From: an uncultured Collinsella sp.
Lineage (GTDB): Bacteria > Actinomycetota > Coriobacteriia > Coriobacteriales > Coriobacteriaceae
Reading direction: 5' to 3'
NCBI GenBank assembly: GCA_902495355.1
Contig: CABUWV010000013.1
Coordinates: forward strand, 1 to 64,000
Length of the DNA stretch: 64,000 nucleotides
The notes below the pieces were generated by a model. It was not told where the DNA came from. It was given only the letters and a program-made list of their open reading frames with translations, and ran no database searches. The position numbers and the translations under genes were made by a program. Position 1 is the stretch's first letter. Each line of letters opens with the position of its first letter. Positions 33,968-43,533 of this stretch are shown in pieces.

Positions 33968-35110
33968 GTGATTAAGGCACTCAAGATCGAGATATTCCTG
34001 CTGTGCATGATTATTCTTATCGGACTTGCCGTACGAAGTCGTCGCTCCCTGTTCTCGAGCACCCAGCAGCTTTTGTTTAGCATGCTGGGCTACACGTCTG
34101 CTGCCTACATTTTCTTCGATATGATCTGGACGCTCTCGGACGGCGTGAGCACTCCTGTAGGCATCACGGCCAACTGGATTTCCAACGCGGTTTCGTTTTC
34201 GCTGTTCGCCATCGCGTGCCTCATTTGGTTTTTCTATTCCGAGACGATGCAGGGCTCACGGCTTCTGACCACGCCCTATAGGGTGATACTTTTAACGTTG
34301 CCAACCGCTTTGGTGGTCGTGTTGGCATTTACCAGCTACTGGACGCACACTATGTTCTATATCGATACGCAGGGCGTATATCGTCGCGGAGCGCTTTATA
34401 TGATTCAGCCTATCGTTAGCTACTGCTACGTCATATATACGTCCTTGCATGCCTTTATTCAGGCTCGAAAAGTCGAAAGCTTGCAAAAGAAGGCCATTTA
34501 TCGCACCCTCGCCTTTTTTGCGGTTCCCGCTCTGGTGGGCGGTACCTTCCAGGTTTTGTTTTCGGTACCGGGCCTTTGCTTCGGTATAACGCTGAGCATC
34601 CTGCTGCTCTATATCGTCTATCAGGAGCAACTAATCTCGACTGACCCGTTGACTGGACTCAACAACCGTAACCGTTTTGAGACCTATATGCTGTCGCTCT
34701 TTTCAAATGTGGATCAGGCCGAAGATGTATATCTGCTTATGATGGACGCTGACGGCTTTAAGCAGATTAACGATCGCTATGGACATGTGGAGGGTGACCA
34801 TGCTCTTCAGGTAATATCCGCTGCGCTCAAAGAGGTCTGCTCGGCGTCTGGTGGCTTTATCGCGCGTTATGGTGGCGATGAGTTCGTGGTGCTCCAAAAG
34901 GCAGCGGCGGAACAGGATATCATGCATCTGTGCGCGACAATCAACGACGAGCTCGCGCATGCCGAGGTGCCGTATGCATTGCGGATGTCCATCGGTTGCG
35001 CGCGGGTCGGCGATAGCGTTGATACCTGGCAAGACTTACTTCGCGCTGCCGATGCAGAGCTCTATCGCGTCAAGGCCGAGAAAAAGAAAGCCGGCGTACA
35101 AATACGCTAG
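33968..35110 (+). CDS. Membrane diguanylate cyclase (GGDEF)
   Basis: A 380-residue membrane enzyme. The N-terminal half has about seven hydrophobic segments (residues about 3-225), probably a sensor. The C-terminal GGDEF domain (about 225-380) has DPLTGLNNRNRFE, MDADGFKQINDRYGHVEGD and the intact active site RYGGDEF, so it should make cyclic di-GMP. The start is GTG 33968. A strong terminator directly follows the stop. Confidence 0.88.
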   Translation: MIKALKIEIFLLCMIILIGLAVRSRRSLFSSTQQLLFSMLGYTSAAYIFFDMIWTLSDGVSTPVGITANWISNAVSFSLFAIACLIWFFYSETMQGSRLLTTPYRVILLTLPTALVVVLAFTSYWTHTMFYIDTQGVYRRGALYMIQPIVSYCYVIYTSLHAFIQARKVESLQKKAIYRTLAFFAVPALVGGTFQVLFSVPGLCFGITLSILLLYIVYQEQLISTDPLTGLNNRNRFETYMLSLFSNVDQAEDVYLLMMDADGFKQINDRYGHVEGDHALQVISAALKEVCSASGGFIARYGGDEFVVLQKAAAEQDIMHLCATINDELAHAEVPYALRMSIGCARVGDSVDTWQDLLRAADAELYRVKAEKKKAGVQIR

Positions 35111-35150
35111 AAAAGGGGCGCACGACCGTGTTTGGTCGTGCGCCCCTTTT
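35111..35150 (+). terminator. Rho-independent terminator after diguanylate cyclase gene
   Basis: AAAAGGGGCGCACGACC (35111-35127) pairs perfectly with GGTCGTGCGCCCCTTTT (35134-35150) around a 6-nt loop; a classical terminator starting one base after the stop. Confidence 0.9.
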
Positions 35151-35298
35151 GCGTTTGTGGGGGGCCGCCGGCCATAATGCCCAGGCGCGGTGCGGCAAGA
35201 CGGGCGTCTGCCGCCGCGACTCGGTACGAAATCAACGAGAACCAGTGTGCTCCATTAAGCTAAAGTATGCGAATGCCCTCCCTAAAAAGGTGAGCTCG

Positions 35299-36234
35299 CT
35301 AGGCTTTTTTGGGCCTGTTGACGATGATGATGCCGCCGCAGACCAACAGCAGGGCAACGATGACGGTAACGGGGCTCGTGCCCGCGCCTTCGCCGAGCAG
35401 TAGCGCGCTCAGCAGCACACCAAAGACGGGGTTCATAAACCCAAAGACCGAGACGCGGCTGACGGGGTTGACGGCAAGCAGGCGCGACCACAGCGAGTAG
35501 GCGACCGCGGAGATAAGCGCCATGTAGATGATGAGCACGATGGCGGGGACAATCGCCGTGGGGGAGAGCGCGCCACCCATCAAAAAGCCGATGGCGGTGA
35601 GGACCAGGCCGCCGACTAAAAACTGCCAGCCGGCAAGCAAAACACCGTCGTGCTTGCGCGAGAAGATGCCGATCAGGCAGGTCGAAAGAGCACCCGCGAC
35701 AGTGGAGGCTAGGATAAAGCCCTCGCCATCGAGCCTGAAGCCAAAGGTGCCATCTGCGCCCGAAAGGTTGACGAGCGCGACGCCGGCAAAGCCCAGCGCA
35801 CAGCCAAGCACCTTGGCCGTATTGAGCTTCTCGGTGTGAAATGCCAGGGCGGCAAAGAGGATTGCGAGGAAGTTGGCGCTGGCCTCGATGATGGAGCTCG
35901 ACATGGCGCTGGCGCGCGAGAGGCCCAGATAGAAAAAGAAGTACTGCCCGATAGTCTGGAAGAGCGACAAGACAAAGATGGGCTTGATGTCGCGCGCTTG
36001 CGGTATGAGGGGGCGGCGTTGGGCCGCGCTCATCCCAACGATAACCAGGGCGCCGGCAAGCGTAAAGCGTAAACCTGCAAAGAGCAGCTGCGAAGCGCTG
36101 TCGTGCGCCGGGATACCAAAGAGTGCGTAGCCGATCTTGATGCAGGGAAAGGCCGATCCCCAGAGTGCACAGCAAACAAGACAGCCCAGGATGAGTCCGG
36201 GCAGGGTGGCGAGATACGGCTTGCGGCTTTCCAT
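35299..36234 (-). CDS. EamA/DMT family transporter
   Basis: A 311-residue membrane protein with about ten hydrophobic segments in two EamA repeats: CALWGSAFPCIKIGYALFG near residues 22-40 and WQFLVGGLVLTAIG in the second half, ending VFGVLLSALLLGEG. The family exports metabolites or amino acids; the substrate is unknown. AGGAAGGA precedes the ATG at 36234. It lies downstream of purL on the same strand but beyond the purL terminator, so it is probably a separate unit. Confidence 0.85.
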   Translation of the reverse strand: MESRKPYLATLPGLILGCLVCCALWGSAFPCIKIGYALFGIPAHDSASQLLFAGLRFTLAGALVIVGMSAAQRRPLIPQARDIKPIFVLSLFQTIGQYFFFYLGLSRASAMSSSIIEASANFLAILFAALAFHTEKLNTAKVLGCALGFAGVALVNLSGADGTFGFRLDGEGFILASTVAGALSTCLIGIFSRKHDGVLLAGWQFLVGGLVLTAIGFLMGGALSPTAIVPAIVLIIYMALISAVAYSLWSRLLAVNPVSRVSVFGFMNPVFGVLLSALLLGEGAGTSPVTVIVALLLVCGGIIIVNRPKKA

Positions 36235-36262
36235 GATGTCCTTCCTACATGCGCGAAGCAAA

Positions 36263-36295
36263 AAAGAACCCGCCACCGGATGTGTCGGTGGCGGG
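36263..36295 (-). terminator. Rho-independent terminator of purL
   Basis: CCCGCCACCG (36269-36278) pairs with CGGTGGCGGG (36286-36295). On the minus strand a T-run (complement of AAAAAA near 36261-36266) follows the stem. Confidence 0.85.
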
Positions 36296-36333
36296 TGTTG
36301 TTACCCGAAGGGATTGTACCCGATGGGAAAGGT

Positions 36334-39300
36334 TTAAGCGAAGTAGGCCACGCCGCTCTCAAAGATCGGCATGAACTTATCGCCGGGGACATGCTCGGGC
36401 ACGTTGCGGTACAGGTTGTCGCCGCGACGCTCGGCATGGCCCATCTTGCCCAGGACGCGGCCGTCGGGGCTCGTGATGCCCTCGATGGCGAGTGCGGAGC
36501 CGTTGGGGTTGACGGAGAGATCCATGCTGGGCTTGCCGTCCTCGCCCACGTACTGCGTGGCGACCTGGCCGTTGGCGATCAGCTGGGCGAGCACATCGTC
36601 ATTGGCGACAAAGCGGCCCTCGCCGTGGCTGATGGCGACGGTGTAGGGGTCGTCCAGGCTGCACTGCGACAGCCACGGGGACAAGTTGGACGAGATGCGG
36701 GTGCGCACCAGACGGCTCTGGTGGCGACCGATGGTGTTGAACGTCAACGTGGGCGCATCGGGCGTGGCGTCGACGATGTCGCCGTAGGGCACCAGGCCGA
36801 GCTTGATCAGGGCCTGGAAGCCGTTGCAGATGCCCAGCATCAGGCCATCGCGGGCCTTGAGCAGGTCGCGGACTGCCTCGGTGACCTCGGGAGCGCGGAA
36901 GAACGCCGTGATGAACTTGGCGGAGCCGTCGGGCTCGTCGCCGCCCGAGAAGCCGCCGGGGATCATGACGATCTGGCTTGCGCGGATGCGGCGGGCAAGC
37001 TCGTGGGTGCTCTCGGCGACGGCCTCGGGCGTGAGGTTGTTGATCACGAAGGTGTCGGCCTCGGCGCCGGCGGCACGGAAGGCGCGGGCGCTATCGTACT
37101 CGCAGTTGTTTCCGGGGAACACGGGGATAACCACGCGCGGGCGGGCGATCTTGGCGCCGCCGTACACGTGGATGTCCTTGGCGCGGAAGTCGATGGTCTC
37201 GACCTCGGCGGTCTCGCCGGCGCTGCGGTAGGCAAAGACGCCCTCGATGCCGCTCTCCCAGGCCTCCTGGAGCTCGGAGAGCTCGATGACTTCGGAACCG
37301 GTGTCGATGACATAGCCCTCGACGGTGGTGCCCAGGGGCTCGACGACAACGCCGTCGGCGACCTCGGGCAGCTCGGCATCCTCGGCGAGCTCGACGATAA
37401 AGCTGCCGTAGAGCGGGGTGAAGAGGCTCTCCACGTCTACATCCTCGGCAAGCTCGATACCGATCTGGTTACCGACGCACATCTTAAAGAGGCTCTCGGC
37501 GCCGCAGCCGTAGCCGGGCGTGGAGATGGCCAGGGCGTTGCCGGTAGCAGTGAGCGCCTCGACGGCGTCAAACGCGGCGAGCAGCTGCTGAGCATCGGGG
37601 CGGTAGTCCTCGCCATAGATGGCGGGGGCGATGCGGACGACGCGGTGCGTGAGGCCCTTGAACTCGGGCGAGACGGCGCGGGCGGCCTTGCCCACGGCGA
37701 CGGCGAAGCTGATCAGGGTCGGCGGAACGTTGAGCTCGCCGGCCTCGTCCTCAAACGAGCCGCTCATGGAATCCTTGCCACCGATGGCGCCGGCACCCAG
37801 GTCGACCTGGGCCATAAGGGCACCCAGGACGGCGGCCATGGGCTTGCCCCAGCGCTCTGCCTCGGTGCGCAGGCGCTCGAAGTACTCCTGGAAGGAGAGG
37901 TAGGCGCGCTTGTGCTCAAAGCCGGCGGCAACGAGCTTGGCGATGGACTCGACCACGGACAGGTAGGCGCCCGCAAACTGGTCGGCCTCCATCAGATAGG
38001 GGTTGAAGCCCCATGCCATGGCACTCGCCGTGGTGGTCTCGCCGTCCACGGGGAACTTGGCGACCATGGCCGAGCTGGGGGTGAGCTGCGTCTTGCCGCC
38101 AAAGGGCATGAGCACGGTCGCGGCGCCGATGGTGGAGTCGAAGCGCTCGGAAAGGCCCTTGTTGGAAGCGACGTTGAGGTCGGTGACAAGCGAGGTCATG
38201 CGCTCGGCGAGCGTGGTGCCGGCCCAGCTTGGCTGCCACACGCTACGGGCGCACACGTGGGCGACCTGGTGCTTGGGTGCGCCGTTGGAGTTGAGGAACT
38301 CGCGGGACAGGTCGACGATGGCGACGCCGTTCCAGGCCATGCGCATGCGCGGCTCGGCGGTAACCTCGGCGATAACGGTCGCCTCGAGGTTCTCCTCAGC
38401 GGCGTAGCCCATGAACTCCTCGACGTCACCGTCGGCGACGGCACAGGCCATGCGCTCCTGGGACTCAGAGATAGCGAGCTCGGTGCCGTCCAGGCCGTCG
38501 TACTTCTTGGTCACGGTATCAAGGTCGACATACAGGCCGTCGGCAAGCTCGCCCACGGCGACCGAGACGCCGCCGGCGCCAAAGTCGTTGCAGCGCTTGA
38601 TCAGACGGCAGGCGTCGCCGCGGCGGAACAGGCGCTGCAGCTTGCGCTCGACAGGGGCGTTGCCCTTCTGGACCTCAGCACCCGAGGTCTCGATGGACTC
38701 GGTGTTCTGGGTCTTGGAGGAGCCGGTGGCGCCACCGATGCCATCGCGGCCGGTGCGGCCGCCCAGCAGGATGATCTTGTCGGTGGGGGCAGGGCACTCG
38801 CGACGAACGTGGTTTGCCGGGGTAGCGCCCACGACGGCGCCAACCTCCATGCGCTTGGCCACGTAACCGGGGTGATAGAGTTCGTTGACCTGACCGGTGG
38901 CAAGGCCGATCTGGTTGCCGTAGCTGGAGTAGCCGGCGGCGGCAGTGGTCACGAGCTTGCGCTGCGGCAGCTTGCCCTCGAGCGTCTCGGAAACCGGGAC
39001 GGTGGGGTCGCCGGCGCCGGTGACGCGCATGGCCTGGTACACATAGCTGCGGCCCGAGAGCGGGTCGCGGATGGCGCCGCCCACGCAGGTGGCGGCACCG
39101 CCGAAGGGCTCGATCTCGGTCGGGTGGTTGTGGGTCTCGTTCTTAAAGAGGAACAGCCAGTCCTGGTCCTCGCCATCGACATCGACCTTCACCTTGACGG
39201 TGCAGGCGTTGATCTCCTCGGACTCGTCGACATCGGTCATGACGCCGGTCTTCTTAAGGTACTTGGCGCCGATGGTGCCCATGTCCATGAGGCAGACGGG

Positions 39301-40080
39301 CTTGGCGTCGCGGCCGAGTTCGTGGCGCATCTCCATGTAGCGGTCGAAGGCTTGCTGCACCACGGCGTCGTCGATCGTCACGTCGTCCAGGACGGTGCCG
39401 AAGGTGGTGTGGCGGCAGTGGTCGGACCAGTAGGTGTCGATCACGCGGATCTCGGTGATGGTGGGGTCGCGGTCCTCATCGCGGAAGTACTGCTGGCAGA
39501 AGGCGATGTCCGCCTCGTCCATGGCAAGGCCGCGATCGGCGATAAAGGCGGCAAGGCCGGCCTCGTCGAGCTCGCGGAAGCCGTCGAGCACCTCGACGGG
39601 CTGGGGCTCGGGGGTCTCCATGTACAGCGTCTCGGGCAGGTCGAGCGAGGCGATGCGCGCCTCGACGGGGTTCACCACGTAGTGCTTGATGGCATCGATG
39701 GCGGCCTCGTCCAGAGCGCCCGAGATCATATAGACCTTGGCGGAGCGCACGGCGGGGCGCTCGCCCTGGCTGATGAGCTGCACACACTCGCTGGCGGAGT
39801 CGGCGCGCTGGTCAAACTGGCCAGGCAGGAATTCGACGGCAAAGACGGCGCCATCGCTTGCGGGGAGCTCGTCGTAGGTCACATCGACCTGGGGCTCGCT
39901 AAAGACGGTCGGCACGCAGGAGCGGAAAAGCTCCTCGTCGATGCCCTCGACGTCGTAGCGGTTGATGATCCTCAGGGCCTCGATGCCCTTGATGCCGAGA
40001 ATTTCGGTCAGCTCGCCCTTGAGCTGCTGAGCCTCGACGTCGAACCCGGGTTTCTTCTCCACGTAGATACGAGAGACCAT
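36334..40080 (-). CDS. purL: Phosphoribosylformylglycinamidine synthase, fused PurL-PurQ
   Basis: A 1248-residue single-chain FGAM synthase for purine synthesis: FGAR + ATP + glutamine to FGAM. The PurL part (about 1-970) has the block TYWSDHCRHTTFGTVLDDV near 210-230 and FNDFGAGG-type motifs (RCNDFGAGGVSVAVGEL). The C-terminal glutamine amidotransferase domain (about 990-1248) begins VIPVFPGNNCEYDSARAF and has its nucleophile Cys in LGICNGFQAL. This large form is the one common in clostridia and actinobacterial gut species. The ATG at 40080 has AGGAAGG upstream. No other pur gene adjoins. Confidence 0.95.
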   Translation of the reverse strand: MVSRIYVEKKPGFDVEAQQLKGELTEILGIKGIEALRIINRYDVEGIDEELFRSCVPTVFSEPQVDVTYDELPASDGAVFAVEFLPGQFDQRADSASECVQLISQGERPAVRSAKVYMISGALDEAAIDAIKHYVVNPVEARIASLDLPETLYMETPEPQPVEVLDGFRELDEAGLAAFIADRGLAMDEADIAFCQQYFRDEDRDPTITEIRVIDTYWSDHCRHTTFGTVLDDVTIDDAVVQQAFDRYMEMRHELGRDAKPVCLMDMGTIGAKYLKKTGVMTDVDESEEINACTVKVKVDVDGEDQDWLFLFKNETHNHPTEIEPFGGAATCVGGAIRDPLSGRSYVYQAMRVTGAGDPTVPVSETLEGKLPQRKLVTTAAAGYSSYGNQIGLATGQVNELYHPGYVAKRMEVGAVVGATPANHVRRECPAPTDKIILLGGRTGRDGIGGATGSSKTQNTESIETSGAEVQKGNAPVERKLQRLFRRGDACRLIKRCNDFGAGGVSVAVGELADGLYVDLDTVTKKYDGLDGTELAISESQERMACAVADGDVEEFMGYAAEENLEATVIAEVTAEPRMRMAWNGVAIVDLSREFLNSNGAPKHQVAHVCARSVWQPSWAGTTLAERMTSLVTDLNVASNKGLSERFDSTIGAATVLMPFGGKTQLTPSSAMVAKFPVDGETTTASAMAWGFNPYLMEADQFAGAYLSVVESIAKLVAAGFEHKRAYLSFQEYFERLRTEAERWGKPMAAVLGALMAQVDLGAGAIGGKDSMSGSFEDEAGELNVPPTLISFAVAVGKAARAVSPEFKGLTHRVVRIAPAIYGEDYRPDAQQLLAAFDAVEALTATGNALAISTPGYGCGAESLFKMCVGNQIGIELAEDVDVESLFTPLYGSFIVELAEDAELPEVADGVVVEPLGTTVEGYVIDTGSEVIELSELQEAWESGIEGVFAYRSAGETAEVETIDFRAKDIHVYGGAKIARPRVVIPVFPGNNCEYDSARAFRAAGAEADTFVINNLTPEAVAESTHELARRIRASQIVMIPGGFSGGDEPDGSAKFITAFFRAPEVTEAVRDLLKARDGLMLGICNGFQALIKLGLVPYGDIVDATPDAPTLTFNTIGRHQSRLVRTRISSNLSPWLSQCSLDDPYTVAISHGEGRFVANDDVLAQLIANGQVATQYVGEDGKPSMDLSVNPNGSALAIEGITSPDGRVLGKMGHAERRGDNLYRNVPEHVPGDKFMPIFESGVAYFA

Positions 40081-40264
40081 TGGTTCCTGCCTTCCTGATC
40101 GGTTGGGCGTACGGTACGGTATGCGGCAGCGGTCGGTTTGCGGGGTCTGCCCTGCGGTCGCCTTGAGCCACATGTTTGTAAACCTCACTATGATACGACA
40201 GCTCGCGGCGCGGTGAGGACGGCGAGGGTGCTACAGTGAAGCGCAAACAAGAGAAAGGCATCAC

Positions 40265-41827
40265 ATGGCATTCGTTTCGCTCGCCATCATCGCACTCGTG
40301 GCCTTTGCAAGCCCCTTTATCGCCTCGGCGATTCCTGGAAAACCCGTTCCCGAGACGGTCTTTTTGCTCGTGCTCGGCGCGGTGCTGGGACCCCATATGC
40401 TCGGCGTCATCCATGTAGATGCCGAGGTCTCGCTTGTGTCCGAGCTCGGTCTGGCCTTTTTGTTCCTGCTTGCCGGCTTTGAGATCGATCCCAAGAGCAT
40501 CACGGGTGTCGAGGGGCGCTACGGCTTGGCAACGTGGGTCGTCACGTTTGGTATCGCCTGGCTTGCCGTGCGCTTTACCCCGTGGTTCTCGGTCAGCCAT
40601 TTCGACGGTATCGCCGTGACGCTTGCCCTCACTTCTACGGCGCTCGGCACGCTCGTGCCCATCATGCGTGAGCGTTCACTTGTCGGAACGCGCGTGGGCG
40701 ACTCGATTCTCGCGTATGGCACCTGGGGCGAGCTCGGCCCCGTGCTTGCCATGTCGGTGCTGCTGTCTGCCCGTACCGGCATCCAAACGCTCGTGATTCT
40801 TGGCCTGTTTGCGGTGGTCTGCGTGTTGCTTGCCGTGGTCCCAAGCCGCTCCAAGCGCGTCGGCAGCCGCTTCTTTGCGTTTGTCGAGGAACGCGCCGAT
40901 ACCACGTCGCAGACCTTCGTGCGCCTGACGGTGCTCATCCTGGTCACACTCGTGGCTTTCTCGGCCGTCTTTGATCTCGACATTGTGTTGGGTTCTTTTG
41001 CCGCCGGCTTTGTCTTGCGCTACATCATCCCCGAGGGCAACCATACGCTCGAGACCAAGCTCGACGGCCTGGCCTACGGCTTTTTGATTCCGGTGTTCTT
41101 TACCGTATCGGGCGCAAAGATCGACCTGACGGCCGTGGCGTCGCGCCCGGGTCTGCTCGTGGGCTTTATCGTGGCGTTGCTGATTATTCGTGCCGTGCCC
41201 ATTCTTATTTCTATGAGCATTTGCCCTGCGACGCGCGATGTGTCGGCGTATGGTCGCATTACCGTGGCCCTGTACTGCACCACGGCGCTGCCGATCATCG
41301 TTGCCGTGACGAGCGTTGCCGTCAACGCGGGCGCGCTGTCGCAAGACATCGCGTCGGTTATGGTTGCCGCCGGCGCCATCACGGTGTTCTTGATGCCATT
41401 GCTCGCGCAGCTCTTCTACCGCGTGGTGGATGCCGCGCCGGTCGCCGCCGTGGCAGAAGTTGCCGAGCATCCATCCGATGCGCTCGACATCCTGCGCGCC
41501 CACCACGACTTAGCGAGCTTGCTCGCGCGCGAGCATGAGCTGCTGACTTCGCATGGCCATGGTCGCGTATTCGAGGGCCTGCCTACGCTCGATGCGATTG
41601 CCGAGCGTCTTTCCGCCGAGGCGGCGAGCGGCCACATCGATGCCCGCATCGTGGACGCGGCGCACCTACTTGCCGATAAGACCTATGGAGACGAGGTCGA
41701 CCCATCCGAGCTGACCCCACGCGAGCGCCGCCGTCTGGAGCGCGCCAAGCTCGCCGTGCGCGAATACCGCCGCCGCATGCTGGAGCTCTATGCACGCGAT
41801 GAGGCCCAGGACGACGACGGCAAGTAG
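40265..41827 (+). CDS. Cation:proton antiporter (CPA2 family)
   Basis: A 520-residue membrane protein with about twelve hydrophobic segments (residues about 1-390), including FLFLLAGFEIDPKS and SVLLSARTG blocks of Na+/H+ exchangers. A hydrophilic C-terminal tail (about 395-520) is rich in Ala/Arg/Glu and ends in a charged coil. It probably exchanges Na+ or K+ for protons. AGAAAGG precedes the ATG. A bidirectional-type terminator follows. Confidence 0.85.
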   Translation: MAFVSLAIIALVAFASPFIASAIPGKPVPETVFLLVLGAVLGPHMLGVIHVDAEVSLVSELGLAFLFLLAGFEIDPKSITGVEGRYGLATWVVTFGIAWLAVRFTPWFSVSHFDGIAVTLALTSTALGTLVPIMRERSLVGTRVGDSILAYGTWGELGPVLAMSVLLSARTGIQTLVILGLFAVVCVLLAVVPSRSKRVGSRFFAFVEERADTTSQTFVRLTVLILVTLVAFSAVFDLDIVLGSFAAGFVLRYIIPEGNHTLETKLDGLAYGFLIPVFFTVSGAKIDLTAVASRPGLLVGFIVALLIIRAVPILISMSICPATRDVSAYGRITVALYCTTALPIIVAVTSVAVNAGALSQDIASVMVAAGAITVFLMPLLAQLFYRVVDAAPVAAVAEVAEHPSDALDILRAHHDLASLLAREHELLTSHGHGRVFEGLPTLDAIAERLSAEAASGHIDARIVDAAHLLADKTYGDEVDPSELTPRERRRLERAKLAVREYRRRMLELYARDEAQDDDGK

Positions 41828-41865
41828 CAAGGAATGTCGGGATACGGGTTCCGTCCAAATAATAG

Positions 41866-41906
41866 AAGGCGCGCTGCCTGCGGTTGATGCAGGCAACGCG
41901 CCTTTT
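41866..41906 (+). terminator. Rho-independent terminator between antiporter and hom genes
   Basis: AAGGCGCG (41866-41873) and GCCTGC pair with GCAGGC and CGCGCCTT (41897-41904), followed by a short T-run on the plus strand. It separates convergent genes. Confidence 0.8.
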
Positions 41907-41939
41907 GCGTTGAGCTTCGTTGAGGTTCGAAGTAGTGGA

Positions 41940-43283
41940 CTAGTTGGCCATGACGCCTTCGGTCCAAGCCTCAACGTCCTCGATGCGTAGGACGTTGGCG
42001 ACCTCGGCCACGCAGTCGACGCTGGCAAGCTCGGCGGCGGCAGCCTGGACGTCCTTCTCGAGCGCGCGGTGCGTCAGGAAGATGACCGAGCAGGCATCGC
42101 TGACGCCCGACTTGCCGTCCTCGACCTGGTTGATGAGCGAGATCGAGATGTTGTGCTTGGCAAAGATGTCGACCGTCTCGGACAGGGCGCCCACGCGGTC
42201 GGCGACCTTCAGGCGCACATAGTACTTGGTCTGGAGCTCGTCCATGGGCTTAAAGGCGAGGTTGTGGCCATAGGGTTCAATCTCGGGCAGCGGAGCCACG
42301 CCGCGGCTGATCTGCTCGGAGAGCGACAGGATGTCGCCCACGACGGCGCTTGCGGTGGGGAAGGAGCCTGCGCCGGCACCGTAGAACATGGTCTCGCCCA
42401 CGGCGTCGCCTACCACGTAGACGGCGTTCATGGCGCCGTTGACCTTGGCAAGCATGTGGTCGGCGGGGATCAGCGTGGGATGCACGCGGACGTCGACGCC
42501 AGCGTCGGTGTTGCGTGCGATGCCCAGCAGCTTGATGGTGTAGCCGAGCTCGCGGGCCTGGGCAATGTCTTCGGCGCCGATGGTACGGATACCCTGCTGG
42601 TAGACATCGTCGGTGGTCACGCGGGTGCCAAAGCCGATGGAAGCGAGGATTGCCGTCTTGCTGGCGGCGTCGAAGCCGTCGACGTCGGCGGACGGGTCGG
42701 CCTCGGCATAGCCCTTTGCCTGGGCGTCGGCGAGCACGTCAGCGTAATCGGCGCCCTCGGCGTCCATGCGCGACAGGATGTAGTTGGTGGTGCCGTTGAG
42801 AATGCCAGCGATGGTCAGGATCTTGTTGCCCACCAGGTCGTGCTCGAGCGTGCTCACGATGGGGATGCCGCCGCCGCAGCTGGCCTCGCACTTAATCTGC
42901 ACGCCGCACGCGCGCGCCTTCTCGGCGAGCGTCTCGACATGACGGCCCAGCAGGGCCTTGTTGGCAGAGACGACGTGCTTGCCATTCTCGAAGGCGGTGG
43001 TGAAGATTTCGGTCGCGGGGTGCTCGCCGCCGATGAGCTCGACGACGATATCGACGGCGGGGTCGGTGACGACGTCGTGCCAGTCGCTCGTAAAGGCCTC
43101 GCGCTCAATACCGGCGGCTTCGGCCTGCTCCCAGGCAAGCGCGCAGGCGCGGGTCAGCTTAAGGTCGATGCCGTAGGCGGCCAGGTACTCATCGTGGTGG
43201 CTCTTGATCAGACGGGCCACGCCGCCGCCGACGGTTCCCAGACCGATGAGGCCGACGTTCACGGTGCGCAGGGGTTCGCTCAT
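41940..43283 (-). CDS. hom: Homoserine dehydrogenase
   Basis: A 447-residue NAD(P)-dependent enzyme turning aspartate semialdehyde into homoserine for threonine and methionine synthesis. The NAD motif GLIGLGTVGGGVARL is at 11-25; the catalytic block KCEASCGGGIPIVSTL and GILNGTTNYIL are conserved. A C-terminal ACT domain (about 360-440) suggests feedback control by threonine. AAGGAG precedes the ATG at 43283. It is monocistronic, divergent from the liv genes. Confidence 0.93.
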   Translation of the reverse strand: MSEPLRTVNVGLIGLGTVGGGVARLIKSHHDEYLAAYGIDLKLTRACALAWEQAEAAGIEREAFTSDWHDVVTDPAVDIVVELIGGEHPATEIFTTAFENGKHVVSANKALLGRHVETLAEKARACGVQIKCEASCGGGIPIVSTLEHDLVGNKILTIAGILNGTTNYILSRMDAEGADYADVLADAQAKGYAEADPSADVDGFDAASKTAILASIGFGTRVTTDDVYQQGIRTIGAEDIAQARELGYTIKLLGIARNTDAGVDVRVHPTLIPADHMLAKVNGAMNAVYVVGDAVGETMFYGAGAGSFPTASAVVGDILSLSEQISRGVAPLPEIEPYGHNLAFKPMDELQTKYYVRLKVADRVGALSETVDIFAKHNISISLINQVEDGKSGVSDACSVIFLTHRALEKDVQAAAAELASVDCVAEVANVLRIEDVEAWTEGVMAN

Positions 43284-43533
43284 AGATAGCTCCTTCGTGC
43301 ATCTTATGGATGGATTAACCGCTTAAAGGTTGAGTGCATTCTAGCGTGAAGTGCGGGCGCGTGCTTGCCTGGCAGCGGGAGCAGCACAAAACGCCACCCC
43401 CGAAACGCTGCGGAAACATTGGAAACACGCTCGCTACAAACGAACTTCCGTAACAAACTGTCAACGTTTGCACCATAAGGTTTGCCCTGTACCGCAAGAC
43501 GGCCGCACCGCGGCCAGCGAAAAGGGGGACACC

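Noticed and set aside
36103..40098. Very long open frame on the plus strand opposite purL
   Set aside because: purL on the minus strand has clear family motifs along its full length; the opposite frame gives Gly/Ala/Val-rich text with no domain and exists because of GC-rich codon bias.
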